A program made the position numbers and the translations under genes. A stretch of DNA of 64,000 nucleotides from Phytopseudomonas argentinensis (lineage in GTDB: Bacteria; Pseudomonadota; Gammaproteobacteria; Pseudomonadales; Pseudomonadaceae): the NCBI RefSeq assembly GCF_900113905.1, contig NZ_FORC01000001.1, positions 1,238,060-1,302,059 of the forward strand, given 5' to 3'. Numbering within the stretch: position 1 is the first letter of the stretch; the number at the start of each line of letters is the position of its first letter. Below the pieces are notes generated by a model, which worked only from the letters and a program-made list of their open reading frames with translations, was not told the origin of the DNA and made no database searches. Shown here in pieces: positions 21,746-34,000 of this stretch.

Positions 21746-22210
21746 ATGATCCGACTTGAAACCATCCTGACCCCCGGCCGTTCTTTGGTGAACGTGCCGG
21801 GCGGCAGCAAGAAGCGTGTCCTCGAACAGATAGCCAGCGTGATTGCGCGGGACCTGCCCGATCTCGACGGCCAGACCATCTACGAAAGCCTGATTGCCCG
21901 TGAAAAACTCGGCTCGACCGGTTTCGGCAACGGCATTGCCATTCCCCACTGCCGCCTGCCTGGCTGTAGCACGCCGATCAGTGCCCTGCTCAAGCTGAGC
22001 AATGCCGTCGACTTCGACGCCATCGATGGCGCTCCAGTCGACCTGCTCTTCGTGCTGCTGGTGCCTGAGGCAGCGACCGACGAACACCTTGAGCTGTTGC
22101 GCCAGATCGCCAGCATGTTCGACCGTGAAGACATCCGCGAGCGGCTGCGCCAGGCTCAGGACAGCGAATCCCTGTACCAGACCGTCGTCAACGTCCAGAA
22201 CGGCCAATAG
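21746..22210 (+). CDS. ptsN: Nitrogen-regulatory PTS EIIA component (PtsN)
   Basis: EIIA-Ntr protein of 154 residues, terminal phospho-acceptor of the nitrogen phosphotransferase chain EI-Ntr (PtsP), NPr (PtsO), PtsN. It regulates other proteins rather than importing sugar. The phosphorylated His is His68 in [14 protein letters not shown]. The EIIA fold spans nearly the whole sequence. It lies 14 bases after hpf and 16 before rapZ. Confidence 0.96.
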   Translation: MIRLETILTPGRSLVNVPGGSKKRVLEQIASVIARDLPDLDGQTIYESLIAREKLGSTGFGNGIAIPHCRLPGCSTPISALLKLSNAVDFDAIDGAPVDLLFVLLVPEAATDEHLELLRQIASMFDREDIRERLRQAQDSESLYQTVVNVQNGQ

Positions 22211-22226
22211 CCACCGGGGTGAGTCC

Positions 22227-23084
22227 ATGCGTCTGATCATCGTCAGCGGTCGTTCCGGTTCGGGCAAGAGCACGGCGCTCGACGTGCTCGAAGACAACGG
22301 GTTCTATTGCATCGACAACCTACCGGCCGGCCTGCTGCCCGAACTGGCCGAGCGTGCGCTGCCCAATAGCGAATTGCTGCATCCGCAGGTGGCGGTGTCC
22401 ATCGATGCACGCAACCTGCCTAGCCAACTCAGGCGCTTCTCCGAACTGCTCGACGAAGTACGCTCGCGCAATATCCGCTGCGACGTGCTGTACCTCGATG
22501 CCAGTGAAGAAACCCTGCTCAAGCGCTTCTCGGAAACCCGTCGGCGCCATCCGCTGACCAACGATCAGCGCTCCCTGGCCGAAGCCATGGCCGCCGAAGT
22601 CAAGCTGCTGAGCCCGATCATCGACCGGGCCGACCTGAAGATCGACACCACCCACCTGAACCTCTATCAGTTGCGCGACACCCTCAAGCTACGCCTGCTC
22701 AACCAGTCTGAGCCGGGCACCGCGTACCTGATCGAATCGTTCGGCTTCAAGCGCGGCATGCCGGTGGATGCCGACCTGGTGTTCGACGTCCGTTGCCTGC
22801 CCAACCCCTACTGGAAGCCCGAGTTGCGTGATTTCACCGGCCTGGAGCAGCCCGTGGAGGAATACCTGTCAGCCCAGGCAGATGTCGAGGAAATGTACCA
22901 GGACATCCATACCTACCTGCACAAGTGGCTGCCCCGCTTCGCGGCGAGCAACCGTTCCTACGTGACCGTGGCTATCGGTTGCACGGGCGGCCACCACCGC
23001 TCCGTCTACCTGGCCAACCGTCTGGGCCAGGCCCTCAAGCCGCTGCTGAAGAACGTCCAGATTCGCCACCGCGACCTCAGTTAA
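22227..23084 (+). CDS. rapZ: RNase adapter protein RapZ (YvcJ family)
   Basis: Nucleotide-binding protein of 285 residues. In E. coli RapZ senses glucosamine-6-phosphate and directs RNase E to the small RNA GlmZ; in Pseudomonas the RNA target is less clear. Walker A GRSGSGKS is at residues 8-15. The C-terminal RNA-binding domain has the conserved [19 protein letters not shown] chose ATG at 22227; the longer open frame starting at 22002 lies inside ptsN. Confidence 0.96.
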   Translation: MRLIIVSGRSGSGKSTALDVLEDNGFYCIDNLPAGLLPELAERALPNSELLHPQVAVSIDARNLPSQLRRFSELLDEVRSRNIRCDVLYLDASEETLLKRFSETRRRHPLTNDQRSLAEAMAAEVKLLSPIIDRADLKIDTTHLNLYQLRDTLKLRLLNQSEPGTAYLIESFGFKRGMPVDADLVFDVRCLPNPYWKPELRDFTGLEQPVEEYLSAQADVEEMYQDIHTYLHKWLPRFAASNRSYVTVAIGCTGGHHRSVYLANRLGQALKPLLKNVQIRHRDLS

Positions 23085-23096
23085 GGAATTGCCGCG

Positions 23097-23369
23097 ATGC
23101 CCGCCCGTGAAATCACCATCATCAACAAGCTCGGCCTGCATGCCCGGGCGGCCGCCAAGTTCGTCGGCGTCGCGGGGCGTTTTCCATGTCAGGTCAAGAT
23201 CGGTCGTAGTGCCGAAGCGATGGTCGACGGCAAGAGCATCATGGCGGTGATGATGCTGGCGGCTGGCAAAGGCACCAACGTACACCTGCTCACCGAAGGC
23301 GAGCGTGAAGACGAGGCGCTGCAGGCGCTGGTCGACCTGATCAACGACTACTTCGACGAAGGCGAATGA
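23097..23369 (+). CDS. ptsO: Phosphocarrier protein NPr (PtsO)
   Basis: HPr-like protein of 90 residues that carries phosphate from PtsP (EI-Ntr) to PtsN. The phosphorylated His15 lies in NKLGLHARAAAKFV and Ser47 in DGKSIMAVMML occupies the regulatory serine position. It is the last gene of the rpoN cluster, 12 bases after rapZ, and is followed by a strong hairpin. Confidence 0.96.
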   Translation: MPAREITIINKLGLHARAAAKFVGVAGRFPCQVKIGRSAEAMVDGKSIMAVMMLAAGKGTNVHLLTEGEREDEALQALVDLINDYFDEGE

Positions 23370-23422
23370 AAGGCCGGGCGCAGGGACAAGTAGCGGGCGG
23401 GATTTCAGCCTGTCGACATGAA

Positions 23423-23448
23423 GAAGGGCCGGCAATCGCCGGCCCTTC
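23423..23448. terminator. Shared hairpin between ptsO and the convergent small membrane protein gene
   Basis: GAAGGGCCGGC (23423-23433) and GCCGGCCCTTC (23438-23448) form a perfect 11-base stem with loop AATC. It directly abuts the stop codon of the convergent 48-residue gene (23449). No strong T-tract on either side. Confidence 0.75.
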
Positions 23449-23595
23449 TCACATCCAGGCCTGGAGCTTGGAGGCGAGAATGATCACGCCCACGAAGAGC
23501 AGCATCACACCCAGCGCGTAACGCAGCCAACGGCGATTGGCGACGATGAGCCCGTGAAACGGGCCCATGGGGAATCTGGGTCGATTGCGCTGCAT
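23449..23595 (-). CDS. Small membrane protein of 48 residues, coupled to sodA
   Basis: Reading frame of 49 codons, MQRNRPRFPMGPF to SKLQAWM. A basic N-terminus is followed by one hydrophobic helix (YALGVMLLFVGVIILAS, about 26-42), so it is predicted to be a single-pass inner-membrane protein. Its ATG lies 3 bases after the sodA stop, without a good Shine-Dalgarno of its own, which points to translational coupling. It is the last gene of the Fur-box-preceded fagA-fumC-orfX-sodA run and ends at a hairpin. I recall similar short proteins after sodA in other pseudomonads, but no function is known to me. Confidence 0.72.
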   Translation of the reverse strand: MQRNRPRFPMGPFHGLIVANRRWLRYALGVMLLFVGVIILASKLQAWM

Positions 23596-23598
23596 CAC

Positions 23599-24210
23599 TC
23601 AGGCCAGGGCAGCCTGGTAACGACGCGCCACTTCGGCCCAGTCAACCACGTTGTAGAACGCACCGATGTATTCCGGACGGCGATTCTGGTAGCGCAGGTA
23701 GTAGGCGTGCTCCCAGACGTCCAGACCGAGAATCGGCGTATTGCCGTTCATCAACGGGCTGTCCTGGTTACCGGTGCTCTCGACCACCAGTTTCTTCTGC
23801 GGCGTCACGCTGAGCCAGGCCCAGCCACTGCCGAAGCGGGTCAGGGCAGCCTTGGTGAAGGCTTCCTTGAAGGCTTCGAAGCCGCCCAGCTGGCTGTCGA
23901 TGGCCGCTTTCAGGTCGCCCTGTGGCTCACCGCCGCCATTGGTGCTCATCACCGTCCAGAACAGCGAGTGGTTGGCGTGGCCACCCCCGTTGTTGATCAC
24001 CGCGCCGCGCTTGTCTTCCGGCACTTCCTTGAGACGAGTGAGCAGTTGCTCGACCGGCAGCTCGCCCAGCGCGTTGCCTTCCAGGGCGGCATTGAGGTTG
24101 TTGACGTAGGTCTGGTGGTGCTTGCTGTGGTGGATTTCCATGGTCTGCGCATCAATGTGCGGTTCCAGGGCATCGTAGGCATAGGGCAGAGCAGGCAGGC
24201 TATACGGCAT
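23599..24210 (-). CDS. sodA: Manganese superoxide dismutase (SodA/SodM)
   Basis: Cytoplasmic dismutase of 203 residues converting superoxide to hydrogen peroxide and oxygen. Metal ligands are in EIHHSKHH (His27), ANHSLFW and [16 protein letters not shown], with the second-sphere Gln, and GGGHANHS point to the Mn rather than the Fe type. In P. aeruginosa the Mn enzyme is co-transcribed with fagA-fumC-orfX and is made under iron limitation. Spacing to orfX is 12 bases. Confidence 0.96.
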   Translation of the reverse strand: MPYSLPALPYAYDALEPHIDAQTMEIHHSKHHQTYVNNLNAALEGNALGELPVEQLLTRLKEVPEDKRGAVINNGGGHANHSLFWTVMSTNGGGEPQGDLKAAIDSQLGGFEAFKEAFTKAALTRFGSGWAWLSVTPQKKLVVESTGNQDSPLMNGNTPILGLDVWEHAYYLRYQNRRPEYIGAFYNVVDWAEVARRYQAALA

Positions 24211-24222
24211 GGTTTCACTCCT

Positions 24223-24672
24223 CTAATGGTACTGACGGTTGGCAGACGGAACACGTTCTGCCGTTGGTGCATCGCCGGATGCATGGGCATCCAGCAATCG
24301 ATCCGTACGGGGGTAGGCCCCGTGCTCGGCGACAAAGTTCAATACACCGGCGTAAGTGCGCCGACTGTGGTTCATGGCAGCCTGACGCAATTCGGGTGAC
24401 AGATGCGCGCCGGCCATGCTGCGCAGCAGATGCTCGTGACAGGCGCACAGGTGCTCGGCCGCGCCCTCGGGGTGGCCGATCGTCAACTGCAGGTCGGCGA
24501 GGTTGTGCTGCGAGACGACGAACGCCGCCACCGCGGCGTCGGCATCGCTCCACCGCTCGAACAGCACCTGCGCCAGGGCGAGTGCCTGCAGGTACTGCTC
24601 GCGCGCCTCGACCCAGCGGCCTTCGGCGAAGTAGCGGTTACCGGCTGCGATGAGTCGTTTCCACTGCTCCAT
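24223..24672 (-). CDS. TPR-like protein OrfX (PA4469 homologue)
   Basis: Protein of 149 residues with helical, TPR-like repeats in its first half (LIAAGNRYFAEGRWVEAREQYLQALALAQ, then SQHNLADLQLTIGHPEGAAEHL). It corresponds to orfX of the iron-regulated fagA-fumC-orfX-sodA operon of P. aeruginosa. No catalytic motif is seen and the molecular role is unknown; TPR helices suggest a protein partner, perhaps linked to the fumarase or SOD. It lacks a signal peptide, so it is cytoplasmic. Confidence 0.85.
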   Translation of the reverse strand: MEQWKRLIAAGNRYFAEGRWVEAREQYLQALALAQVLFERWSDADAAVAAFVVSQHNLADLQLTIGHPEGAAEHLCACHEHLLRSMAGAHLSPELRQAAMNHSRRTYAGVLNFVAEHGAYPRTDRLLDAHASGDAPTAERVPSANRQYH

Positions 24673-24724
24673 GATCTGCCTCCTCGCCTGGGTTCAGGAC
24701 ACCGCTGCGCAAGCTACGCAGCAC

Positions 24725-26105
<1,381 letters not shown>

Positions 26106-26113
<8 letters not shown>

Positions 26114-26501
26114 AGGGATTTCCTTCTGCCAGTTCGGCCATCGAAAGCGAGGGTTGCATGCGCAGGGTGGCCAGGCGGTTGCGCACGCGAATCAGGCTGC
26201 ACTGCTGCTCGCGGTCGACTGCCAGGTGCTGCAGCGCGTACAGCGAGCGATAGGCGTGATCCAGGCAGACGCTGCGCCAGTGCCAGGGCAGCGCCGTGTC
26301 GCAGGCGGTGTCCATGAGCAGGGTCAGGGTTGTCAGCGACATCCGCCAGGGGCACAGACGGCCGTGCTCGACCAGTTGGCGCCCCTGGGCCCAGTGCAGT
26401 TCCAGCAACCGCGGCTCGTCGGGGAGCAGTGCGCAGCGGATCCTGAATCCCAGCCAGTGCCAGCAGTCCAGACAAGGCGTATTGCTCGCGCGAAATCTCA
26501 T
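26106..26501 (-). CDS. fagA: Fur-associated protein FagA
   Basis: Protein of 131 residues matching the position and character of fagA, the first gene of the P. aeruginosa fagA-fumC-orfX-sodA operon. It is rich in Cys, His and Trp (TPCLDCWHWLGFRIRC near the N-terminus). The CxxC could bind metal, but that is inference. GAGGG 7 bases before the ATG at 26501 supports the start. A Fur box lies 16 bases upstream. The function is unknown. Confidence 0.85.
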
Positions 26502-26516
26502 GGCAATCCCTCAAAA

Positions 26517-26535
26517 GATAATGATATTAATTCCT
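26517..26535 (-). promoter_or_regulatory. Fur box upstream of fagA-fumC-orfX-sodA
   Basis: The 19-base site starting GATAATGATA matches the Fur consensus GATAATGATAATCATTATC at 14 of 19 positions, with the first ten perfect. It lies directly upstream of fagA in an AT-rich promoter region (TTGATT and TAATAT hexamers nearby). Iron-bound Fur would repress the operon. Confidence 0.8.
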
Positions 26536-26655
26536 ATATAGGAAAAATAATCAATCCTTTAGGGCAAATGCAAACACAGCTGCCGAATAACAGCGACGGA
26601 TGAGGGATGATCAGGCCGGCCGGGTTGGCGGTTCAGCGGGAGGAACGGGAGGATA

Positions 26656-26684
26656 GCAAGCCGACGCCTTGCGCAACGGCTTGC
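26656..26684. other. Inverted repeat downstream of pmbA
   Basis: GCAAGCC (26656-26662) and GGCTTGC (26678-26684) flank 15 bases. A second GC-rich hairpin, GGGCGC/GCGCCC (26693-26698 and 26702-26707), lies between it and the pmbA stop. Together they may end the pmbA transcript, though there is no T-tract. Confidence 0.45.
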
Positions 26685-26717
26685 CGGAGAGCGGGCGCCG
26701 AGCGCCCCGCCTGATGC

Positions 26718-28064
26718 TCAGCTGCCGGCGACGGTCATCTTCTCGATCAGTACCGAGCCGGTGCGGATATTGCTGCGCAGCTCCAGATCACTGCCGACGG
26801 CGACGATCTGTCGGAACATGTCGCGCATGTTGCCGGCGATGGTCACCTCCTGCACGGCGAACTGGATCTCGCCGTTCTCGACCCAGTAGCCACCGGCACC
26901 GCGGGAGTAGTCACCGGTCACCATGTTCAGGCCGTGGCCCATCAGCTCGGTGACCAGCAGGCCGCGGCCCATGCGCTTGATCAGCGCCCGCTGATCCTCG
27001 TCGCCATGGCTGACAAACAGGTTGTGCACGCCGCCGGCGTTCGCCGTGCTGGGCATACCCAGCTTGCGCCCGGAGTAGGTGCTGAGGATGTAGGACACCA
27101 GGCGGCCGCCCTCGACGAAGGGTTTTGCGTAGGTCGCCAGGCCGTCGCCATCGAACGCCGCACTGCCCATGGCACGGGGAATGTGCGGGCGCTCGTCGAG
27201 GCTCAGCCACGAGGGGAACAGCTGCTCGCCCAGGGTGCCATCCAGAAATGATGATTTGCGATACAGCGCACCGCCGGAAATCGCGCCCAGGAAGCTGCCG
27301 AACAGGCCGGTGGCGAGTTCCGCCGAAAACAGCACCGGCACCTCGCAGGTCGGTACCGGGCGAGCGCCCAGGCGGCTGACCGCCCGTTGCGCGGCGCGCC
27401 GGCCGATGCTGGCAGGGTCAGCTAGCAGGTGGCCCTGGCGGTTCACGTCATACCAGTAATCGCGCTGCATCTGCCCTTCGCTTTCGGCGATCATCACGCA
27501 GCTGAGGCTGTGGCGAGTGCTGGCATACCCCCCGACGAAGCCATGGCTGTTGCCATACACGCGACAGCTCTGATGGCTCCCCAGGCTGGTGCCATCGGCA
27601 TTGCGGATACGCGCGTCGGCGTCAAAGGCCGCCGCCTCGCAGAGCAACGCGCGCTCGATGGCCTGCTCCGGCGTTATGTCCCAGGCATGGTAGAGATCCA
27701 GCTCCGGCAGCTCGCGTGCCATCAATGCGGCATCGGCCAGGCCGGCGCTCTCGTCCTCGGAGGCATGCTTGGCGATGGCCAGGGCGGCTGCCACGGTTTC
27801 GCGAATGGCCGCCTCGCCAGTGGCCGAGGTACTGGCCGAGCCCTTGCGCTGGCCGACGTACAGGGTGATGCCGAAACCCTGATCACGATTGAATTCAACG
27901 GTCTCCACCTCGCGCTGACGCACCGTGGTGGACAGCCCCTGCTCCACCGACACGGCGACCTCGCAGGCGGTGGCACCCTGCTTTTTGGCCTCGGCGATGA
28001 TCTGTTCGACCTGCGCCTGCAAGCCTGGCAGGGCAGCGGGTCCGACTACTTCCACTTCACTCAT
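26718..28064 (-). CDS. pmbA: Metalloprotease PmbA/TldE
   Basis: Partner of TldD in the TldD/TldE heterodimeric zinc protease, which in E. coli matures microcin B17 and degrades the antitoxin CcdA. TldE itself lacks the zinc site, and no HExxxH is seen here. The start at 28064 (MSEVEVVGPAALP, 448 residues) is preferred over 28112 because GGAG lies 6-7 bases upstream. GLLVTELMGHGLNMVTGDYSRGAGGYWVENG near the C-terminus is typical. It is divergent from yjgA and separate from tldD. Confidence 0.95.
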   Translation of the reverse strand: MSEVEVVGPAALPGLQAQVEQIIAEAKKQGATACEVAVSVEQGLSTTVRQREVETVEFNRDQGFGITLYVGQRKGSASTSATGEAAIRETVAAALAIAKHASEDESAGLADAALMARELPELDLYHAWDITPEQAIERALLCEAAAFDADARIRNADGTSLGSHQSCRVYGNSHGFVGGYASTRHSLSCVMIAESEGQMQRDYWYDVNRQGHLLADPASIGRRAAQRAVSRLGARPVPTCEVPVLFSAELATGLFGSFLGAISGGALYRKSSFLDGTLGEQLFPSWLSLDERPHIPRAMGSAAFDGDGLATYAKPFVEGGRLVSYILSTYSGRKLGMPSTANAGGVHNLFVSHGDEDQRALIKRMGRGLLVTELMGHGLNMVTGDYSRGAGGYWVENGEIQFAVQEVTIAGNMRDMFRQIVAVGSDLELRSNIRTGSVLIEKMTVAGS

Positions 28065-28166
28065 AACGACTCCTGAACGATAGCCACAGCGGCAACGACG
28101 CGGGTCGCGCATGCGGCAAGAAACTTGCTGCTATCATGGCGGCGTTTCCCATTGGATCACCGCACC

Positions 28167-28685
28167 ATGTCTGATTACTCCGACGACTTCTCCGGCGAGA
28201 AGAGCAAAACCCAGGTCAAGCGCGAGCTGCATGCCCTGCAGGACCTCGGCCAGCGTCTGGCCGGCCTCAAGCCTGACCTGCAGCGCAAGCTGCCGCTGAC
28301 CGACGCCCTGCGCCGCGCTCTGGAAGAAGCCCCCAAGCACACCGCCAATTCGGCCAAGAAGCGCCATGTCCAGTTCATCGGCAAGCTGATGCGCGAACAG
28401 GACATTGACGCCATTCTCGCCCTGCTCGACCAGGTCGACGCCTCCACCCGCCAGTACAACGAACGTTTCCACAATCTTGAACGCTGGCGTGACCGGCTGA
28501 TCGAGGGCAACGACGAGGTGCTGGAAAAATTCATCGTCGACTACCCTGACGCCGACCGCCAGCACCTGCGCGGTCTGATTCGCCACGCCCAGCATGAGGC
28601 GGCGCACAACAAGGCGCCGGCGTCCTCACGCAAGATCTTCAAGTACATTCGCGAACTCGACGAAAGCCAGCGCGGCCTGCGCTAG
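28167..28685 (+). CDS. yjgA: Ribosome-associated protein YjgA/DarP (DUF615)
   Basis: Protein of 172 residues in the DUF615 family. In E. coli YjgA (DarP) binds pre-50S particles and takes part in large-subunit assembly. [31 protein letters not shown] is the typical start, and the C-terminal half is helical with [15 protein letters not shown] and [13 protein letters not shown] chose ATG at 28167; the upstream extension to 28125 covers the divergent promoter region with pmbA. Confidence 0.93.
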   Translation: MSDYSDDFSGEKSKTQVKRELHALQDLGQRLAGLKPDLQRKLPLTDALRRALEEAPKHTANSAKKRHVQFIGKLMREQDIDAILALLDQVDASTRQYNERFHNLERWRDRLIEGNDEVLEKFIVDYPDADRQHLRGLIRHAQHEAAHNKAPASSRKIFKYIRELDESQRGLR

Positions 28686-28726
28686 GTCGCGTCCGGCCGC
28701 ACGGATCGGCAGTTCGCCAGCGTGTT

Positions 28727-30169
28727 TCACGCGCCGGTACCGCCGACCGTGATCGAATCGATCTTCAGGGTCGGCTGACCGACGCCGACCGGCACCGATT
28801 GCCCGTCCTTGCCACAGGTGCCCACGCCGCTATCCAGCGCCAGGTCGTTGCCGACCATCGAGACCTTGCTCATCGCCTCGGGGCCGTTGCCGATCAGGGT
28901 CGCGCCCTTGACGGGGGCGGTGATCTTGCCGTCCTCGATCAGGTAAGCCTCGCTGGTGGAGAACACGAACTTGCCGCTGGTGATGTCGACCTGACCGCCG
29001 CCGAGGTTGGCGCAGTAGATGCCCCTCTTCACCGAGCGGATGATTTCCTCGGGGTCGCTCTCGCCAGCCAGCATGTAGGTGTTGGTCATGCGCGGCATGG
29101 GCAGGTGCGAGTAGGATTCACGGCGGCCGTTGCCGGTGCGCGCCACGCCCATCAGGCGGGCGTTGAGTTTGTCCTGCATGTAGCCCTTGAGCACGCCGTT
29201 CTCGATCAGCGTGGTGCACTGGGTCGGCGTGCCCTCGTCGTCCATGCTCAACGAACCACGGCGCTCGGCCAGGGTGCCATCGTCGACGATGGTGCACAGC
29301 TTGGATGCCACCTGCTGGCCGATCTTGCCGCTGTAGTTGGAGCTGCCCTTGCGGTTGAAGTCGCCTTCCAGGCCGTGACCTACAGCCTCGTGCAGTAGCA
29401 CGCCGGACCAGCCGGCGCCCATTACCACCGGCAGGGTGCCGGCCGGCGCGGCGATCGCCTCGAGGTTGACCAGCGCCTGGCGCAGCGCCTCACGGGCGTA
29501 GCCCATGGCGCGATCCTCATTGAGGAAATAGCGGTAGTCGGTGCGCCCGCCACCGCCGTGGCCGCCACGCTCGCGACGCCCGTTCTGTTCGACGATCACG
29601 CTGACGTTGAAGCGCACCAGCGGGCGGATATCGGCGCCCAGGCTGCCATCGGTAGCGGCGACCAGCACGCGATCCCAGACGCCGGCCAGGCTCACCGTCA
29701 CTTGCTTGATGCGTGGGTCCAGGGCACGGGTGGCCACGTCGATGCGCTTGAGCAGCTCGACCTTCTGGGCGCGGTCGATCACGTCCAGCGGGTTGTCGGC
29801 CCCATACAGCGGCATCACTTCGGTAGCCTTGAAGGCCTGCACGCGGCCCTGCTGGCCGGCGCGGGCAATCGAGCGCGCGGCGCGAGCCGCCTGGCTCAGC
29901 GCTTCGGGGGTGATGGCATTGCTGTAGGCGAAACCGGTCTTCTCACCGGACTGGGCACGCACGCCCACGCCCTGGTCGAGATTGAAGCTGCCCTCCTTGA
30001 CGATGCCATCTTCGAGCACCCAGGTTTCAGAGACCTGGGTCTGGAAATACAGGTCAGCGGCATCGATCCCGGGGCCGGCCAGCTCGCCAAGGATCCCCGG
30101 CAGGTGTTCCAGGCTCAGGCCGCCGGGGCTCAGCAGTTGCTCGCTGACGGTCGATAACAGGTCGCTCAT
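28727..30169 (-). CDS. tldD: Metalloprotease TldD
   Basis: Catalytic subunit of the TldD/TldE zinc protease, 480 residues. The metal motif [11 protein letters not shown] is readable near residue 259 and provides the HExxxH zinc ligands. The C-terminal [22 protein letters not shown] is a family signature. It overlaps the upstream nitrilase-like gene by 4 bases (ATGA), so it is the last gene of the mreBCD-maf-rng-yhdP-nit-tldD series. Confidence 0.97.
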   Translation of the reverse strand: MSDLLSTVSEQLLSPGGLSLEHLPGILGELAGPGIDAADLYFQTQVSETWVLEDGIVKEGSFNLDQGVGVRAQSGEKTGFAYSNAITPEALSQAARAARSIARAGQQGRVQAFKATEVMPLYGADNPLDVIDRAQKVELLKRIDVATRALDPRIKQVTVSLAGVWDRVLVAATDGSLGADIRPLVRFNVSVIVEQNGRRERGGHGGGGRTDYRYFLNEDRAMGYAREALRQALVNLEAIAAPAGTLPVVMGAGWSGVLLHEAVGHGLEGDFNRKGSSNYSGKIGQQVASKLCTIVDDGTLAERRGSLSMDDEGTPTQCTTLIENGVLKGYMQDKLNARLMGVARTGNGRRESYSHLPMPRMTNTYMLAGESDPEEIIRSVKRGIYCANLGGGQVDITSGKFVFSTSEAYLIEDGKITAPVKGATLIGNGPEAMSKVSMVGNDLALDSGVGTCGKDGQSVPVGVGQPTLKIDSITVGGTGA

Positions 30170-31020
30170 AAGGTCTCCACATCAGGCTGCCGCGGCTCGG
30201 CCGCAGCGAAAAATCGTTTATGTCGCAGCACCGGCATGCGTTCGCGGATCGCTGCCTGCTCGACAGCATCGCGATCGGCCAGCAGCGCCGCCTCGCCCTC
30301 GGCAATTTCGGCCAGCTTACGTCCCCAGGGATCGACGATCAGGCTGTGGCCGTAAGTTTCCCGGCCGCCCGGATGAACGCCGCCCTGGGCCGCGGCCAGC
30401 AGGTAGCACTGGGTTTCAATGGCGCGCGAACGGAGCAACACCTCCCAGTGCGCGGCGCCGGTGACCCGGGTAAAGGCCGAGGGCGCGGTAATAAGTTCGG
30501 CGCCTGCTTCGCGCAGTGCACCATAGAGTTCAGGAAAACGCAGGTCGTAGCAGACGGTCAAACCCAGGCGCCCAACGGGCGTATCGGCCACCACCACCTG
30601 CCCACCATGGGCATAGTCGTCCGACTCGCGATAACGGCCACGGCTGTCGCTGACGTCCACGTCGAACAGGTGCAGCTTGTCGTAGCGGGCGACAAACTGG
30701 CCCTGCCCATCGACCAGCAGCGAACAGGCCCGCGGCTTGCCGTCGGGCTGGCCCTGTGGCGGCAGCGGCAGGGTGCCGGCGACGATCCACAGACCGAGGT
30801 CGCGGGCGGTGCGCTGCAGCCATGGCAGTACCGGGCCTTCGCCATTGGCCTCCTGCCGACCCAGGGCAGCAGCATCGCGGCGACCAAGAGCGGAGAAGTT
30901 TTCCGGCAATACCGCCAGGCGCGCGCCACCCGCCGCAGCCTGCTCCAGCAGGCGCCGAGCCTGTGCCAGGTTGGCAACGATATCGTCCTGGCTGACCATC
31001 TGGATCACGGCGAATGACAT
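30166..31020 (-). CDS. Carbon-nitrogen hydrolase of the Nit/NitFhit-like family
   Basis: Nitrilase-superfamily amidohydrolase of 284 residues. The Glu-Lys-Cys triad is visible: Glu40 in LAVLPENF, Lys in [10 protein letters not shown] and Cys in [17 protein letters not shown] near residue 147. Members closest to this type (Nit2/YbeM-like) repair deaminated glutathione or act as omega-amidases; the substrate here is inferred only. I chose ATG at 31020 because GGAG stands 6 bases upstream, while the ATG at 31026 overlaps that GGAG. It follows yhdP by 13 bases and overlaps tldD. Confidence 0.92.
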   Translation of the reverse strand: MSFAVIQMVSQDDIVANLAQARRLLEQAAAGGARLAVLPENFSALGRRDAAALGRQEANGEGPVLPWLQRTARDLGLWIVAGTLPLPPQGQPDGKPRACSLLVDGQGQFVARYDKLHLFDVDVSDSRGRYRESDDYAHGGQVVVADTPVGRLGLTVCYDLRFPELYGALREAGAELITAPSAFTRVTGAAHWEVLLRSRAIETQCYLLAAAQGGVHPGGRETYGHSLIVDPWGRKLAEIAEGEAALLADRDAVEQAAIRERMPVLRHKRFFAAAEPRQPDVETL

Positions 31021-31033
31021 CGGCATCTCCGGC

Positions 31034-34000
31034 TCAGTTGGGCTTCTCGAAGGGTTTGTCGAAGGTCAGCTGTGGGTCATGCAGGGTGCCCTTGACGTCG
31101 TATTGCACGCTGGCAAAGCGCGCCACGCGATCACCGAGCAGCTTGTCGGCGATGAACAACGCCCCGCCGATGGCCGGTGCGCCGACGATCAGCGCGGCGA
31201 GTGGCAGGTTGTTGGTGACCGGCAGGGTAACCAGCAGCTTGGCATCGATGCCTTCGTTGATCATGTTCAGGGTGCCATCCAGTTCCAGGTTGCTCGACGG
31301 CCCGGTCATGGTGATCGGCCCCTGGGTGACGAATACGCCATCGGTGGCCGACAGGTTGCCCTTGACCCGGTCGTAGCTCAGGCCCTTGCCGAGCAGATCG
31401 GAAAAATCCAGGCGCAAGCGACGGCCGATGGAGTTGAAGTTGAGCAGCCCGAATACTCGCAGCGCCGACGCCGAGCCCTGCACTTCGACGAACTGCCCCT
31501 TGCGCAGCGCCGCGTCGAGGCTGCCGGAATAGCGCTTGAGATTGAACCAGGCAGGCGAACCCGGCCAGTGCCCGTCGGCATCCAGGCGGAAGCTCTCGCT
31601 GGTCGCCGATGGCGCGTATCCCCAGGCCTTGAGCACTTCGGACAGTTTCTCGCCCTGCATGCGCCCCTTGTACCAGCTGCGCGTTTGTCCCGGTACGCCC
31701 TGCCAGCCGATCGCGCCGCCCAGGTGCAGGCCCTTGAGGTTGATATCCAGATCATTGAACTGCACGCCCTGGCCATCCGGCCGCGCCTTGAGTGACCAGG
31801 CGCCCATGTCGTCATCGCCCTGGAACACATGGGCGATGCGCAGATCGAGTGACGGAATCTGCCGCGGGTCGAAATCGGCCAGCGGGTCGGGACCTTCAGG
31901 CTCCGGTGCGTCGGCGGTTTTCGGCTTGGCGGCAGGCAGACGCACATACTCCAGGTCGGCGACGATGGGCCGGTCGGCTGCTTCGAACAGGTCGATACGG
32001 CCCTTGGCCAAAGAGCTGTCCAGATTCAGCGACCAGCCCCCATCGAGTGGCCGCAGGCCAACGTCGAGCTCGTCGAGCTGCTGCCCCAGCCCCTCGAAAC
32101 GATCGATGCGCAGTTGGGCATCGCTGAACAGCTGTCGGCCCTGCTGAGCCGGTTGGCGTGATGACTGCTGATAGGGCTCGATCGCCTGCTGCCATTCGCC
32201 CAGATTGACCCGCGCAACACGCCCACGCACCCTTACACCTCTGGAGGTTGGCAGAATCGCCGAGCCGTCACCCAGGCGCAGCTCACCGCGGCTCTGATCG
32301 AATTTGCCCGATGGGGCGGCCAGGGTGAGGCTGGCCACATCAGCGTAATCGAGTCCGTAACGCTGCTCGGCGCCGCCAAAACTCATGCGCCACTGGGTCG
32401 CGCGCTGCTCGTCGGCGGCCTTACCGAAGGGGGCGGGCAAGGCAATGCTCAGGCCCTTGAGATCAGAATCGACCTTCAGCTGGCTTTGTGCGCCTTCCAG
32501 GCTCAGATTCAGGCGATACGGCAGGTTGCCTTCGGCAGGCAGCTTCTGCTTGACGCCCAACCACTGCGTCAGGTTGCCCAGCGACACCACACCGTTGGCT
32601 TCGATCTGGCTGCGCGGCTGACCTGGCTTGCCATCGGCCACCACCCTGCCACGGATCGCATGGCCCAGCGCGCGGCCACTGATCGAAGGCGCGCTCAGCC
32701 CTTTTCCGGTGTCGTAGCGGAAGTCTCCGCTCACCTCGCTCAACTGCAGCTCGGGCTTGCTGATGGTCAATGCGGCCTTGTCGGCGCTGAAGTCGACGAT
32801 CACCTTGGCCTGCTCGCCCTTTTTCAGAGGAATGTCGAGATCCAGGGCACCCTCCAGGGCGCCGTTGCCCTTCCAGCCGGCAAAGGTATCGGCGACGCCC
32901 AGCGGCGTTTCCTGAAGGATTTTCAGGCCATCGCCGACACTGCTCTGCAGCTTGCCCTTGAGTTTCAGGTGCGGGGTCTCGCCGCTGTCGACATGGGGGA
33001 TATCGGCGAATGCCTCGCGCACATGGCTGTTCAAAATGCTGCCTTCGGACACCCGCACGCGCACGCCGCTGTCTTCGATCAGCACCTGCCCGCGGGCGTC
33101 ACGCAATGCCGGCCAACCGGGCTGGAAGGCCAACTCGGCATCCTCCACGTCGAAGAACAGGCTGATGCTGCGCACCGCAGGATCGGGGTTGCGGTTGATC
33201 GAACCCTGGTACTGGAAATAGCCCTCGTTGACCTTGCCACCGTGAATGGCGGTCTTCAGCCACTCGTCCAGCGCCGGGCTGAGCACCGGGCTCGGCAGGT
33301 ACTTTTCGGTGAAGCGCGCATCGCCGTCGCGCATGCCCACGCGCAGGTCCATGTAGTCCTCGCGCTCAGGGTCCTTGAGCATGCGGATCAGGAAGTCGCC
33401 GGCCACCTTGCCCTCTTCGCCGACCACCTGCAGGTAGGGCGCGCGCAGGGTGAAACCTTCATCGTCGAGCGTCCAGGTCAGACGGCCCTTGGCCTGCTGA
33501 TAGACCCAGGCTTTGGGAAACAGGGTGGTGAGGTGCAGGGAGAAATCTTCGCTGTCGACCTTCAGCTCGCCGCCGCCAAGGTCACCGCTGATGCTGCCGC
33601 TGCCATTTTCCACGGCAGGCGAGGCATGCCAGGCAGAAAACCCAACGCGCTCCAGGTTGGCGGAGAACTGCAGCCGCTCCGGGCCTTGGACCTCCGGCTG
33701 GAAGCTGGCGTTGAGGTTGCGCAGCCCGCCATGGGGTTTGAGGGTCTGCAGCAGCTCCAGGGCGGTGTCCGGCAGCGGCGCCAGGCTCTCGGCCAGCGGC
33801 ACCAGGGGGCCGACATCAAGGCGATCGGCGCTCAGTTTCCAGCGCTGTGATTGGTCATTACGGGGTGCCTGGTGGCCGAGGGCGATGCGTGCCTCGCCCC
33901 AGCGGCTGTCGCCGCGGCTGAAGGCAAAATCATCGAGCAGCAGGTCGAAATCGTCGCCCTTGCGTTCGAAGTAAGCATTCAGGGCCAGATCCTTGAGCGC

